Source of the DNA: an uncultured Halieaceae bacterium
GTDB lineage: Bacteria; Pseudomonadota; Gammaproteobacteria; Pseudomonadales; Halieaceae
DNA: 56,018 nucleotides
NCBI GenBank assembly: GCA_938074045.1
Contig: CALJGI010000015.1
Location: forward strand, 1-56,018
Direction: 5' to 3'
Shown here: in pieces, positions 38,236 through 47,117 of the stretch
How positions within the stretch are numbered: the stretch's first letter is position 1
How the letters are laid out: each line of letters begins with the position of its first letter
The notes under the pieces: model-generated
Seen by the model: only the letters and a program-made list of their open reading frames with translations
The model's database searches: none
Told to the model about the DNA's origin: nothing
Program-made: the position numbers and the translations under genes

Positions 38236-38260
38236 CAACTGATAAGTTAAGGGTGTAGCT

Positions 38261-39457
38261 ATGTCTGATAATATCCCCGATCTGGACGCCATGTTGAACA
38301 TATTGGCCACCAAGGATGGTTCCGACCTTTATCTGAGTACGGGCGCACCGCCCTGTGCGAAGTTTCAGGGGTCGTTGAAACCACTCAGTAAGGAAGCACT
38401 CAAACCAGGTGATGTTAAGGCCATCGCTTACAAGCTGATGGATGATACCCAGACGGAAGAGTTTGAGCGCGAACTCGAGATGAATCTCGCGACGTCCATT
38501 GCCGGGATCGGTCGGTTCCGGGTGAATATTTTCATTCAGCGCAACGAAGTCGCCATGGTCTGCCGGAACATCGTGACGACTATCCCCAATTATCGCGATT
38601 TGAACCTGCCGGATATTCTGACTGAAGTGATCATGACCAAGCGCGGATTGTTGTTGTTTGTCGGCGCTACGGGGTCTGGCAAGTCGACATCGCTAGCCGC
38701 GCTGATTGACCATCGCAACACAAACAGTACCGGCCACATCATCACCATTGAGGACCCGGTTGAATTTGTGCACAAGCACAAAAAGTCGATCATCAATCAG
38801 CGCGAGGTCGGGGTCGATACCCGGAGCTACGCCGCGGCATTGAAGAATACCCTGCGCCAGGCACCCGATGTGATTCTGATTGGTGAGATCCGGGACCGTG
38901 AGACCATGGAACATGCCCTGGCTTTTGCGGAAACCGGCCATTTGGCTATCTCGACGCTGCACGCCAATAACGCCAACCAGGCCCTTGACCGCATCATCAA
39001 CTTTTTCCCGGAGGAACGTCGGGCTCAGCTGTTGATGGATTTGTCGACCAACCTCCGGGCGTTTGTATCCCAGCGGCTGATCCCCACGGTAGATGGCAAG
39101 CGCTGCGCCGCCATTGAAATCTTGCTGGGCACGCCGATGATTGCCGACCTGATTCTGAAAGGTGAAGTTGAGGGTATTAAAGAGGTGATGCAGAAGTCTG
39201 AAAACCTTGGTATGAAGACCTTTGATTCTGCGCTGTTCGAATTGTACAAGGCGGGTAAGATTTCCGAGGAAGAAGCGCTGAAGAATGCGGACTCCGCAAA
39301 TAACGTACGCCTCAAGATCAAGTTTGCGAATGAAGGTGGCGAAGAGGAGGAGGAAGAGGACAAGTTCAGCCTCAGTCTGACAGATAGAGAAGAAGATCAG
39401 GATCACGGCATTGGCAGTAACTACGGCGTTATCGGTGGGAATAAGGGATCGGAATAA
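38261..39457 (+). CDS. pilU: Type IV pilus retraction ATPase PilU
   Basis: The protein has 398 residues and is a hexameric GspE/PilT-family ATPase. Walker A GATGSGKS lies at 135-142. An Asp box (IITIEDPVEF), Walker B (VILIGEIRD) and His box (HLAISTLHANN) follow. A C-terminal acidic tail (about 350-398, with runs of Glu) and length favour PilU over PilT. PilU assists PilT in retraction under load. It stands apart from pilT here, whereas pilT-pilU usually are neighbours. Confidence 0.9.
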   Translation: MSDNIPDLDAMLNILATKDGSDLYLSTGAPPCAKFQGSLKPLSKEALKPGDVKAIAYKLMDDTQTEEFERELEMNLATSIAGIGRFRVNIFIQRNEVAMVCRNIVTTIPNYRDLNLPDILTEVIMTKRGLLLFVGATGSGKSTSLAALIDHRNTNSTGHIITIEDPVEFVHKHKKSIINQREVGVDTRSYAAALKNTLRQAPDVILIGEIRDRETMEHALAFAETGHLAISTLHANNANQALDRIINFFPEERRAQLLMDLSTNLRAFVSQRLIPTVDGKRCAAIEILLGTPMIADLILKGEVEGIKEVMQKSENLGMKTFDSALFELYKAGKISEEEALKNADSANNVRLKIKFANEGGEEEEEEDKFSLSLTDREEDQDHGIGSNYGVIGGNKGSE

Positions 39458-39489
39458 GCCCGCATTATTGCACCGACATTCGTCTAGGT

Positions 39490-39702
39490 TCAGTTGTAAA
39501 GCTTGTTATATATCTCGATTATCAGAAAGGTCCAGAGTGCGATGAGAATCACCAGACGGAGGTTTCTTTGCCGCGGGCTCTGCAGCTGCTTGTCACGACT
39601 CCTGCCGGTTGACTGAATAGCAGTAGAATCGCAGGCCGGGCACTGCACGTGCGGAATTTTCTTCTTGCTGCGATAGCCACAATCGGGGCAGTAAAAACCC
39701 AT
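39490..39702 (-). CDS. Small zinc-ribbon protein with a C-terminal membrane helix
   Basis: The protein has 70 residues. Two CxxC pairs, CPDC (5-8) and CPAC (21-24), make a zinc-ribbon, then a basic linker leads to one transmembrane helix at about 49-65. I do not recognise the family. I chose ATG 39702, preceded by GAAGAG. The frame extends further upstream, but only into the gap between it and the regulator gene. It could be a membrane-tethered zinc-ribbon, but no role can be read from it. Confidence 0.55.
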   Translation of the reverse strand: MGFYCPDCGYRSKKKIPHVQCPACDSTAIQSTGRSRDKQLQSPRQRNLRLVILIALWTFLIIEIYNKLYN

Positions 39703-39761
39703 GTTGGTTACTCTTCTCGGCTCACTCTGGAGTGGCACCCAATCCGCAGAAAATCTCCATA

Positions 39762-40397
39762 TCAGGATACCGCCATTGCGCCATACATTTCCTGGCATTG
39801 GTGATAAAAATCAAGCTGCTGGTCACCCAGATACGGTGCCGCCATTGTCAGTATCTGCAGAACTCCTCGATGGATCAACAGTGCGGGTTCCATCTTTTCG
39901 CCACGCAGGTCCTGGTAGTTCAGCCAATAGGTGAGCAGTAGCACTACGTTATCCACCAGCACCAGGCGCTCTTCCTCACCAGCCGAGAGTTCTCCATCTT
40001 GAGAAAGACTGGCCAACACGGCTTTGATCGCGCTAACCTTGAGATCCAGTATCCGGCGAAATCGCTTGCCCAGCGCTGGATAGCGCTCAATAAGATCAGT
40101 CAGGTTGCGATAAAAGAACCGGTAGTTATAGATTTCTTCAAAAACCACGTATAGATAAAACCAGTTGTCCTCCAGTTTGAGGCTTTGATCCACAGGTGCT
40201 TCGAGAATCTCGCCTATGCTGGATTCATACTGCAGGAAAAGCTCGGCAATAATGACGTCCTTGCCTTTGAAGTGGTAGTAGAGATTTCCCGGACTGATGT
40301 CCATCTCGTGGGCAATGTCCACGGTTGTGGTATTGGGTTCGCCTTCGGCGTTGAACAGCAAAAGGCTGGTGTGCAGAATTCGGTCCCGGGTCTTCAT
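39762..40397 (-). CDS. TetR-family regulator, PhaD-like
   Basis: The regulator has 211 residues. The N-terminal TetR helix-turn-helix (about 5-50) contains TTTVDIAHEMDISPGNLYYHFKGKD. The C-terminal ligand domain is helical. Immediate adjacency to a phasin gene on the same strand matches the Pseudomonas pha cluster, where the TetR protein PhaD controls phasin and polyhydroxyalkanoate genes. The name PhaD is inference from this context. No PHA synthase is in the window. It lies 18 bp downstream of the phasin gene. Confidence 0.82.
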   Translation of the reverse strand: MKTRDRILHTSLLLFNAEGEPNTTTVDIAHEMDISPGNLYYHFKGKDVIIAELFLQYESSIGEILEAPVDQSLKLEDNWFYLYVVFEEIYNYRFFYRNLTDLIERYPALGKRFRRILDLKVSAIKAVLASLSQDGELSAGEEERLVLVDNVVLLLTYWLNYQDLRGEKMEPALLIHRGVLQILTMAAPYLGDQQLDFYHQCQEMYGAMAVS

Positions 40398-40415
40398 CAG
40401 CCTGCCCGGCGCCCC

Positions 40416-40904
40416 TTACTTCCGCTTCTTCTTTGCCAGAGTGTTCTTGGCCGGTGCCTTTTTAGGTGCAGCCTTTTTGGCCGGCGCCTTTTTGGCAGCC
40501 GCTTTCTTTACAGGTGTCAGCTTGGCTACGGCAGCTGTCAGTGACTCAACGGTAGCTGTAAGTTCATCTATACGGGCCTTCAGCTCGGTAACATCGTTAT
40601 CCCTGGTGAATTTGCTGAGATTAAAGTTCTCGCGAACTTTGCGAATACGCGCCTCTACCGCGCTAGTGTGGGTGTCGCGGATTTCTTCAAGCGTTTCCCG
40701 CGCATCGCCCTCAAGCTCGGAGCCTTTTTCGACCAGGTCCTGAAAGAGCCTGGATGTAGCTCGGTCGCGATTGCGGCCGGATTGTTCCTCACCTTTTTGT
40801 GCTTCGTCAAAGGCTTTGCCGTACGCGCCCAGACCAGCGAGCCAGATATTGCGCGCAATTTCACTCGCTTTGTCTGAAACCTTGCTTTTCTTGTCATTAC
40901 TCAT
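40416..40904 (-). CDS. Phasin (PhaF/PhaI-like) with a lysine/alanine-rich tail
   Basis: The protein has 162 residues and is likely bound to polyhydroxyalkanoate granules. Residues about 8-120 form an amphipathic helical domain with the segment IARNIWLAGLGAYGKAFDEA and a coiled coil at 85-115. Residues 132-162 are a low-complexity tail of AAKKAPAKK-type repeats, similar to the histone-H1-like tail of PhaF that binds DNA. The tail is shorter than in Pseudomonas PhaF as I recall it. The ribosome site is GAGGA. An intrinsic terminator lies only about 50 bp upstream of its ATG on the same strand. Confidence 0.88.
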   Translation of the reverse strand: MSNDKKSKVSDKASEIARNIWLAGLGAYGKAFDEAQKGEEQSGRNRDRATSRLFQDLVEKGSELEGDARETLEEIRDTHTSAVEARIRKVRENFNLSKFTRDNDVTELKARIDELTATVESLTAAVAKLTPVKKAAAKKAPAKKAAPKKAPAKNTLAKKKRK

Positions 40905-40952
40905 CGAACAATCCTCATAACGGGAACGGGCATACTAATCTGCGTGGTGGGC

Positions 40953-40979
40953 AAAAAAAAGGGCCACCGAAGTGACCCT
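40953..40979 (-). terminator. Strong intrinsic terminator upstream of the phasin gene
   Basis: On the minus strand AGGGTCAC pairs with GTGGCCCT (one T-G pair) across a TTCG tetraloop, followed by eight T. It is a textbook Rho-independent terminator. It lies about 290 bp after the end of dctM and 48 bp before the phasin ATG on the same strand, so it ends either the TRAP operon or a separate short transcript. Confidence 0.88.
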
Positions 40980-41195
40980 AAACTGCATAACGCAGATAAA
41001 GAGAGAACGCGTGGGGGATACGCAACGGTTCCCTTGTCGCGTAAAACGGCTCTCCTGTGAAGAACGCAGTATTGCGATGGGCCGCGTTGACCCACTCCAC
41101 TGCTGCATTGCGCCGGCTGAACTGTCCGAAAGAATGCTCCCGCAAGACTCGTGGGAGAGACAGTACCGGTAAAAGTTAGAATGAACATACTAATT
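40980..41195 (-). ncRNA. Hairpin-rich non-coding stretch ending in a terminator
   Basis: Read on the minus strand, this stretch has no credible ORF but several perfect stems. ACTGTC pairs with GACAGT around an inner CTCCCAC/TTGCGGGAG-type hairpin (about 41118-41163). TGGGTC pairs with GGCCCA, and CGCA with TGCG. The intrinsic terminator at 40953-40979 closes it. It could be a small RNA, a leader for the phasin gene, or a long 3' end of the TRAP transcript. No known RNA family was recognised. Confidence 0.3.
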
Positions 41196-41269
41196 TTGGA
41201 AAACTGCACCATTTCGGTCCGTGTAACGCCCTCATCGAGTGCATGCCGGCCAGGAGACAGGCTATTTTC

Positions 41270-42622
41270 CTAGGGTCCATAGGCTTGCGCCGGTAACCAG
41301 GTTACTACCGCCTGCCACTGGAAGATAATGACCAGTCCTATGAGCTGAATAATGATAAAGGGAATCACGCCACGGTAGATGGTGGCTACATCAAATCCCT
41401 CCGGGGCCACCCCGCGCAGGTAGAAAATGGCAAAACCTACCGGGGGCGTCAGAAAGCTGGTCTGCAGGCAGACGGCAAACAGAACGGTAAACCACACCGG
41501 GTCAAAGCCGAGATTGATGACCACCGGCGATACCAGGGGGAGTACGATCAGTGTCAGCTCTATCCAGTCCAGGAAAAATCCGAGCAGGAAGGTGGCCAAC
41601 AGGATACAGATGACAATACCGTTGCTCTCAAACGGTAGGCCCAACAGAGCACGCTCGATCAGCTCATCTCCACCGAGACCGCGTAGCACCAGTGAGAATG
41701 CTGTGGCGCCCAATAACACAGCAAAAATAAATGCTGTGGTGCGGGTTGTTTCTTGCAGGACCTGGCGGAATTCTGACCCGCTAAGGCCGCCGCGAGCGAG
41801 TGCCAGAAGCAGTGCTCCCGCCGCTCCTACGCCAGCAGCTTCGGTCGGGGTGGCCAGGCCGAAGAAAATACTGCCCAGAACGGCCATGATCAGTCCGGCT
41901 GCCGGAATAATAGCCTTCACCAGATCCCAGACCGCGGCCAGATCGATGGGTTCTCCGGGAATGGCCGGTGCATGCTCCGGTTTGATCAGGCCGACGCCCA
42001 GTAGATACAGTATGTACATGCCTCCGAGCATGGCACCAGGTAACAGGGCACCCATAAACAAATCCCCCACACTCATGGCCATCCTGTCCGCCATCAATAC
42101 AAGCATGATACTGGGGGGAATCAGTATGCCGAGGGTACCAACTGCGCATACCGTGCCTGCTGCGAGGCTTTTGTCGTAACCGTGCTCTGTCATCACCGGC
42201 AGGCCTAGTAAGGCCAGAAGCACAACTGAGGCACCGATGATCCCTGTGGTGGCAGCGAGCAACAGGCCGATTACCGTAATGGTGATAGCGAGGCCACCCC
42301 GCACCGGTCCCAGCAGGCGGGCTACGCTGGTCAGCAGGTCTCGTGCTACGCCAGAGCGGTCCAACAGCAGACCCATAAAAACAAACATGGGAAGGGCCAC
42401 CATCACCCAGTTCTCCATGACGTTCCATATCCTGTCTACACTCAGGGCGGTGTAGTTCCAGTCAACCCCGGTGTAAAAGCCGATATCAAGCTCGAGTACG
42501 ATGGCCAGCGCGGTGTAAAGTACTGCCAGCCCGCCCAGTACCCAGGCTACCGGAAACCCGGTAAACACCAGCCCTATAAAACTCAGAAACATGCTCAGGG
42601 CCAACATTTCGCTGGGGCTCAT
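41270..42622 (-). CDS. dctM: TRAP transporter large permease (DctM)
   Basis: The protein has 450 residues and about twelve transmembrane helices. It is the sodium-coupled permease subunit of a tripartite TRAP transporter. Characteristic segments include GFPVAWVLGG, MLVLMADRMAMSVGDLF and FATPTEAAGVG-like FGLATPTEAAGVGA. ATG 42622 overlaps the dctQ stop (ATGA), so translation is coupled. I do not use the upstream GTG/ATG extension. The substrate is set by the DctP partner. Confidence 0.92.
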   Translation of the reverse strand: MSPSEMLALSMFLSFIGLVFTGFPVAWVLGGLAVLYTALAIVLELDIGFYTGVDWNYTALSVDRIWNVMENWVMVALPMFVFMGLLLDRSGVARDLLTSVARLLGPVRGGLAITITVIGLLLAATTGIIGASVVLLALLGLPVMTEHGYDKSLAAGTVCAVGTLGILIPPSIMLVLMADRMAMSVGDLFMGALLPGAMLGGMYILYLLGVGLIKPEHAPAIPGEPIDLAAVWDLVKAIIPAAGLIMAVLGSIFFGLATPTEAAGVGAAGALLLALARGGLSGSEFRQVLQETTRTTAFIFAVLLGATAFSLVLRGLGGDELIERALLGLPFESNGIVICILLATFLLGFFLDWIELTLIVLPLVSPVVINLGFDPVWFTVLFAVCLQTSFLTPPVGFAIFYLRGVAPEGFDVATIYRGVIPFIIIQLIGLVIIFQWQAVVTWLPAQAYGP

Positions 42623-43137
42623 CGGTGGTTTCCAAACAGAAACGACCACACCCTGCTAAGGCGCGAGAGGGCGGCGACCATCAACAGGAAGAAACCCAGT
42701 GGCAGAGCGGCCTTGATCAACCAGCGGTAGGGGAGCCCCCCTGGTGATTGTGAAATCTCACCCAGCTCCCAGCTCTGCAGTACAAATGGAATAGAAAACA
42801 ACAGGATCAGGGCAATAAAGGGCAGCAGCGCGAGAATCAGTCCGTACAGCTCCAGCCAGGCTCTGGCGCGCGGGCCCAGCCGCTCTGAAACAACGTCGAC
42901 GCGAATATGCGCATCGGCTTGAAAGGCGTAGGAGAGTCCGAGTAAAAACCCCAGCGAGTAGAGATGCCATTGAATTTCCTCGAGTTCAATTTGTCCCTCA
43001 CCCAGGGCATAGCGTAAAAAAACATTGCTGACGATTACCGCCAATAACAGCAACCAGATCCAGGATGCGATCTCGCCAATCAGGGCAAGCGCGGGGTCGA
43101 TCTTTTTGGAGAGCGCAGTCTCCGGCAGGTTCAGCAC
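42619..43137 (-). CDS. dctQ: TRAP transporter small permease (DctQ)
   Basis: The product has 172 residues and four predicted transmembrane helices. The DctQ signature region DAHIRVDVVSERLGPRAR, typical of the small TRAP subunit, lies near residue 75. It forms the membrane complex with DctM and accepts substrate from DctP. It lies between dctP (2-bp gap) and dctM (4-bp overlap). Confidence 0.92.
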   Translation of the reverse strand: MLNLPETALSKKIDPALALIGEIASWIWLLLLAVIVSNVFLRYALGEGQIELEEIQWHLYSLGFLLGLSYAFQADAHIRVDVVSERLGPRARAWLELYGLILALLPFIALILLFSIPFVLQSWELGEISQSPGGLPYRWLIKAALPLGFFLLMVAALSRLSRVWSFLFGNHR

Positions 43138-43139
43138 TG

Positions 43140-44264
43140 TTAAAAATCCCGGGGCAGATAGGCAAGGCGTTTCCAGTGAGCGTATTCGGCGCGAAACGCT
43201 CGCTGTGAAGCCAATATTTTGGCGAAATCCGGATCCCTGGCCGCCTCTTCGTCCATTACGTCCCCGGTGATTCTTTCCAGCTCTCGCAAAATCTCCAGCG
43301 GCAGAGTTCGGGCCGTCACATTTTTCTCTGGAAATCCGGCAATTACACTGCCCTGAGACGCCTCGGAGTCGGATAAGGTCTGGGTGACACCCGCCATGCA
43401 GGCCGTCTCAAATTGGGCCTTGCGGGTGTCACTGAGGGCATTCCAGGTATCCAGATTGAATACGAAATGCAGTGATGTGTAGGGCTGGTGCCAGCCGGGA
43501 TAGTAGTTGTTGCTGGCTACGCGATGAAACCCGAGAGACTGGTCGGTGATAGGGAGCGAGAATTCTGTGGCATCGATTGCTCCTTTTTCCAGCGCCTGGA
43601 AAATTTCACCGCCAGGCAGCATGGTCACGGATGCCCCGGCGCGCTCCAGCACTTTGCCGCCAATACCGGCGAAACGAATTTTCAGCCCCTGGACATCGGC
43701 CAGCGTTTCCAGCGGTTGACGGAACCAGCCGGCTGTTTCCGGGCCCGTAATGCCGCAGAACAGAGGCATGATATTTTGCTTGCTGTAAAGCGCTTCACCG
43801 AGTTCCCGGCCGCCACCCTTGAACCACCAACTCATGAATTCCCAGGGTTCAAAACCGAAGGGTGTCGCCGCCAACAGTGCCGAAGCCGGCATTTTGCCCT
43901 GGTCGTATCCCAACCAGGTGTAACCAGCCTCGACTTTGCCGTCGCGCACCGCATCACTGATGGCAAAGGCGGGAACAATCTCACCGGGATCATACAAATC
44001 CAGGTCAACTGTGCCGCCGGTTATTTGGCGCAGTTTCTCGGCGACAAAGACCGGACTGGCGCCCAAAACAGGCAGGTTGCTGGACAGAGACAAGGGGATT
44101 CGCCAGTTAATTGGGCCATCGTAAGCTGTATGGGTCAGGGCCTGATCACCGTTCTTGTAGGCACTTACGGTTGCCTGCCCGGGAGGACGCAGGGCCAGGC
44201 TGGCCAGCAGACCGATGGTCAGGGCCACCACCACGGCGACCAGAGCTGCTCGGTGGGAAATCAT
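43140..44264 (-). CDS. dctP: TRAP transporter substrate-binding protein (DctP family)
   Basis: The periplasmic binding protein has 374 residues with an N-terminal signal or anchor segment (about 5-28). Conserved features include the arginine/aromatic region KIRFAGIGGKVLERAGASVTMLPGGEIFQALEKGAIDA near residues 195-240. The WLGYDQGKMPASAL and NNYYPGWHQP segments resemble the TakP-like group, which binds alpha-keto acids. That substrate is only a suggestion. It is first in the dctP-dctQ-dctM operon. A gap of about 145 bp separates it from hslO. Confidence 0.9.
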   Translation of the reverse strand: MISHRAALVAVVVALTIGLLASLALRPPGQATVSAYKNGDQALTHTAYDGPINWRIPLSLSSNLPVLGASPVFVAEKLRQITGGTVDLDLYDPGEIVPAFAISDAVRDGKVEAGYTWLGYDQGKMPASALLAATPFGFEPWEFMSWWFKGGGRELGEALYSKQNIMPLFCGITGPETAGWFRQPLETLADVQGLKIRFAGIGGKVLERAGASVTMLPGGEIFQALEKGAIDATEFSLPITDQSLGFHRVASNNYYPGWHQPYTSLHFVFNLDTWNALSDTRKAQFETACMAGVTQTLSDSEASQGSVIAGFPEKNVTARTLPLEILRELERITGDVMDEEAARDPDFAKILASQRAFRAEYAHWKRLAYLPRDF

Positions 44265-44409
44265 ATTGTTCTCGCCAGTTGCGCAGTCGCCTGAACGGGC
44301 GCTGCACCTGTTATTGTTGCAATCAGTGTAGGGGCTGCTTCTGGTCGCTGTCTAGAAGTGCTGGCGGTCATCACATGGATGGACCAGGTGGACGCGGCGC
44401 GGCCGCGGC

Positions 44410-45276
44410 TCAGTGAATAAGTCCAGGGTCCGGATCACCGAATAACTCCGCAATATACCCCTGGTCAAACTTATAGCTGGTGTTGCAGAACTCGCAATCC
44501 ATAGAGATGCAGCCCTCGGTCTGGAGTATGTCTTCCAGCTCCGCCCGCGGCAGGGTCGCCAGGGCAGCGGCGGTGCGTTGTCGGGAACAGGTGCAGCGAA
44601 ACGCAACCTTAGTCGCCGGATAGAGTCGTATTTCTTCTTGATGGTAAAGGCGATACAACAGATCTGATGCAGCCAAGTCCCGCAGCTCCGCGGGTGTGAT
44701 CGTCTCCGCCAACTTACAGGCATGTTCCCACATGGCTGCGCGCTGGGTCGCATCATCGCTGAGTTGTTCCGGGAGTTGTTGCAGTAGCATGCCCGCTCCA
44801 TGCGCGCTATCCGCGGTCAGCCAGATTCGCGTGGCGAGTTGTTCGGATTGAGCGAAGTAACTCTCCAGTGCATTCCCCAGCCGGTCGCCGGCGAGATCAA
44901 CCAGTCCCTGATAGCGGGGTCCCTGCTCGGGTTCAATGGTTATGGCCAGCTGGCCCCCGCTGAATGTACTGAAGAAATTGGTGCCTGCGAAGGTTTCATA
45001 ACCGCGCACGATGGCGCGCAGCTCCTGTCGACTGCTGCTCTGAGCCATTATGACTGCTGCACCGCCAGGTTGGCTGACTTGTAGCGAGAGACTGCCATGA
45101 AATTTTATTGTGCTGCTGAGTAAGGTAACAGCCACCAGAAATTCGCCGAGTAATTCCGCTACCGGGGGCGGATACTGATGAATGTCCAGGATGTTTCTGT
45201 AACTTGCAGTCAGGTGTACCACGTTCCCGCGGATGTCGGCGTTCTCAAATACAAAACGGGTATTGCTATCGCTCAT
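44410..45276 (-). CDS. hslO: Redox-regulated chaperone Hsp33
   Basis: Hsp33 has 288 residues and is a holdase activated by oxidation plus unfolding. The C-terminal zinc site has cysteines at 228 and 230 (CTC) and 261 and 264 (CEFC), with the expected linker between pairs. All four are present. The N-terminal domain contains the SSTIKFHGSLSLQV strand and GGAAVIMAQ. It lies 3 bp after hslR, the same operon order as in E. coli. Confidence 0.94.
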   Translation of the reverse strand: MSDSNTRFVFENADIRGNVVHLTASYRNILDIHQYPPPVAELLGEFLVAVTLLSSTIKFHGSLSLQVSQPGGAAVIMAQSSSRQELRAIVRGYETFAGTNFFSTFSGGQLAITIEPEQGPRYQGLVDLAGDRLGNALESYFAQSEQLATRIWLTADSAHGAGMLLQQLPEQLSDDATQRAAMWEHACKLAETITPAELRDLAASDLLYRLYHQEEIRLYPATKVAFRCTCSRQRTAAALATLPRAELEDILQTEGCISMDCEFCNTSYKFDQGYIAELFGDPDPGLIH

Positions 45277-45279
45277 GAT

Positions 45280-45663
45280 TTACTGCACATCCTCTCTGAA
45301 GCGATGAATCTGGCGTCGTTGCTTTTTATTGGGCCTGTTTTCTGGCCACAATCGATTGGCGGAATCTGCCTTTCGTTGTGCCGCTCGCTGATCGCGCTCA
45401 GCGATGCTGGCCGCGGTTTCCCGGTACAGGGATTGTGCTTCCGGTGCACCGCGGCGTTGGTCTGACAGTTGTATAATTTCGACGATTTTGTCGTCCCAGC
45501 CCTGCCGCACCGTTACAACATCGCCGGTTTGCACTTCTTTACTCACTTTGACCCGCTGCCCGTCTATGCGGACCTTGCCACCCTCAATAGCTTGCTTGGC
45601 GATACTTCTGGTTTTGTAAAACCGGGCTGCCCAGAGCCATTTGTCGATACGTAGTTTTTGCAT
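45280..45663 (-). CDS. hslR: Heat shock protein 15 (HslR), S4-domain RNA-binding protein
   Basis: The protein has 127 residues with an N-terminal S4 domain (MQKLRIDKWLWAARFYKTRS, with the loop IEGGKVRIDGQ) and a basic tail rich in R and Q. Hsp15 recognises free 50S subunits carrying a nascent chain and helps recycle them. ATG 45663 gives the family start. The frame is open upstream into the divergent cysQ region, but this is not family-like. It is the first gene of hslR-hslO. Confidence 0.93.
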   Translation of the reverse strand: MQKLRIDKWLWAARFYKTRSIAKQAIEGGKVRIDGQRVKVSKEVQTGDVVTVRQGWDDKIVEIIQLSDQRRGAPEAQSLYRETAASIAERDQRAAQRKADSANRLWPENRPNKKQRRQIHRFREDVQ

Positions 45664-45808
45664 GAGTTTAACGACGCGCCTGATTGTTGGATGGATTCTT
45701 TGCTTCTTTCGCCGGAACAAGCTTTTACCGGTGGTACTGTGTGCCACCTGCTATATTATGACGCCACCAGCCTGTCAGCGACAGTCAAAGGTATTGTCTG
45801 AGGTGTTA

Positions 45809-46639
45809 ATGCTACCCGGGGATCACAGTTTTGAATCTATGACTGCTGCGCTGCTGGATTTATGCCGCAGCGCCGGCCAGGAAATTTTGCGCTATTACCT
45901 GGACCGGGACACAGTCGATGTGACACAAAAATCAGATGCCTCTCCTCTCACGGCGGCGGATACCGCTGCGCACCACATTTTGCTCGCCGGTCTTGGCAAT
46001 TTGGCAGTAGATATCCCAATCCTGTCCGAAGAATCTGCTGAGGTAGCCTGGGGCCAGCGCCGGCACTGGTCGCGATACTGGCTGGTGGACCCACTGGATG
46101 GGACGCGGGAATTCCTGGATGGCAATGATGAGTTCACCATTAATATTGCCCTGATCGATGCGGGGGAGCCCGTATACGGCATGGTTTACATTCCTGCTCA
46201 GCAGCTGGCGTATGCCGGTCAACCCGGGGTTGGTGCGCAGCGGATCAATGCTCAAGAAACCACCGCTATCACGACCAGAAAGTGTGATGCACAAATCGCC
46301 CGGGTGTTGACCAGCAGGCGCTACCGCGGTGGCGAGTTGGAGGAGTCTATTGATCGACTGGGTGGCGTGTTCAGTGCTGTTGAGCGGGTTTATCGGGGCA
46401 GCGCGCTCAAGTTTTGTGTTCTGGCGGAAGGGGAAGCCGATTTGTATCCACGTTTTTCTCCCTGCTCTGAGTGGGATACGGCAGCGGGGCACGCCGTACT
46501 GCTGGCAGCCGGCGGAATATTGGTTGATACCGAATTCAGGCCGCTACGCTACAATCAAGGCACCAGCCTTTTGAACCCCTTCTTTTACGCCATAGCTGAT
46601 CCGAAAGCTGATTGGGCCAGCTGGTTGAAATCGGACTGA
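45809..46639 (+). CDS. cysQ: 3'(2'),5'-bisphosphate nucleotidase CysQ
   Basis: CysQ has 276 residues and belongs to the lithium-sensitive phosphatase family, which hydrolyses 3'-phosphoadenosine 5'-phosphate and so relieves feedback on sulfate assimilation. The metal-binding motif DPLDGT lies at 94-99, with the upstream ILSEES, and the second motif is EWDTAAGHAVLLAAGG near residue 220. ATG 45809 has GAGGTG directly upstream. The frame extends back to 45641 but without homology. It diverges from hslR. Confidence 0.92.
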   Translation: MLPGDHSFESMTAALLDLCRSAGQEILRYYLDRDTVDVTQKSDASPLTAADTAAHHILLAGLGNLAVDIPILSEESAEVAWGQRRHWSRYWLVDPLDGTREFLDGNDEFTINIALIDAGEPVYGMVYIPAQQLAYAGQPGVGAQRINAQETTAITTRKCDAQIARVLTSRRYRGGELEESIDRLGGVFSAVERVYRGSALKFCVLAEGEADLYPRFSPCSEWDTAAGHAVLLAAGGILVDTEFRPLRYNQGTSLLNPFFYAIADPKADWASWLKSD

Positions 46640-46724
46640 TTTTTTTAAAAAAAACTAGGGCTGGCGCGCCTGCGCTATAGAGACGAAAAGCAGAAGGCGA
46701 TATCCTATGGGGGGAGGTAAGAAC

Positions 46725-47117
46725 ATGAAAGACGCTGTAGTTCGTGAACACATGAATCCCACGCCTGCACTGGTGCGTCTGGGGTCGACCATCCGGCATA
46801 CGGTGGACGTTTTACTTTCAAACAGCGTCACTGGCGCGCCGGTTGTAGATGGTGATGGCCAGCTGGTGGGGTTCGTGTCTGAACATGATTGTATTGACGT
46901 GCTGCTGCAGCAGAAAGCAGACAATGGCGAAGATTCCCTGGTTGAGGATGTTATGCATGGCGACGTTCTCACTGTATCGCCCGATGACACCATTCTTTCG
47001 CTGGCTGAGAAGATGGGCACGCTAAAACCAAAAAACTATCCCGTAGTCAGCGGTGAGCGCCTGCTTGGCGTGATCAGTCGCAGCGATGTGTTGCGCGCCA
47101 TGTGCGAGTTGTCCTGA
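46725..47117 (+). CDS. CBS-domain pair protein
   Basis: The protein has 130 residues comprising two tandem CBS domains (about 5-60 and 72-128), each with the GAPVVDGDGQLVGFVSE-type or YPVVSGERLLGVISR-type strand-turn. Standalone CBS pairs bind adenine nucleotides and regulate partners, but no partner is encoded alongside. ATG 46725 sits behind the strong ribosome site GGGAGGTAAG. The upstream in-frame ATG at 46707 lies before it. The function is unknown. Confidence 0.88.
   Translation: MKDAVVREHMNPTPALVRLGSTIRHTVDVLLSNSVTGAPVVDGDGQLVGFVSEHDCIDVLLQQKADNGEDSLVEDVMHGDVLTVSPDDTILSLAEKMGTLKPKNYPVVSGERLLGVISRSDVLRAMCELS

Noticed and set aside
40931..41194. Direct repeat CATACTAAT at 40931 and 41186 flanking the hairpin region
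   Set aside because: A 9-bp repeat within 365 bp is expected by chance fairly often, and neither copy is part of a recognisable operator.
46639..46658. T-run and A-run after cysQ as a terminator
   Set aside because: It is a simple A/T palindrome without a GC-rich stem.
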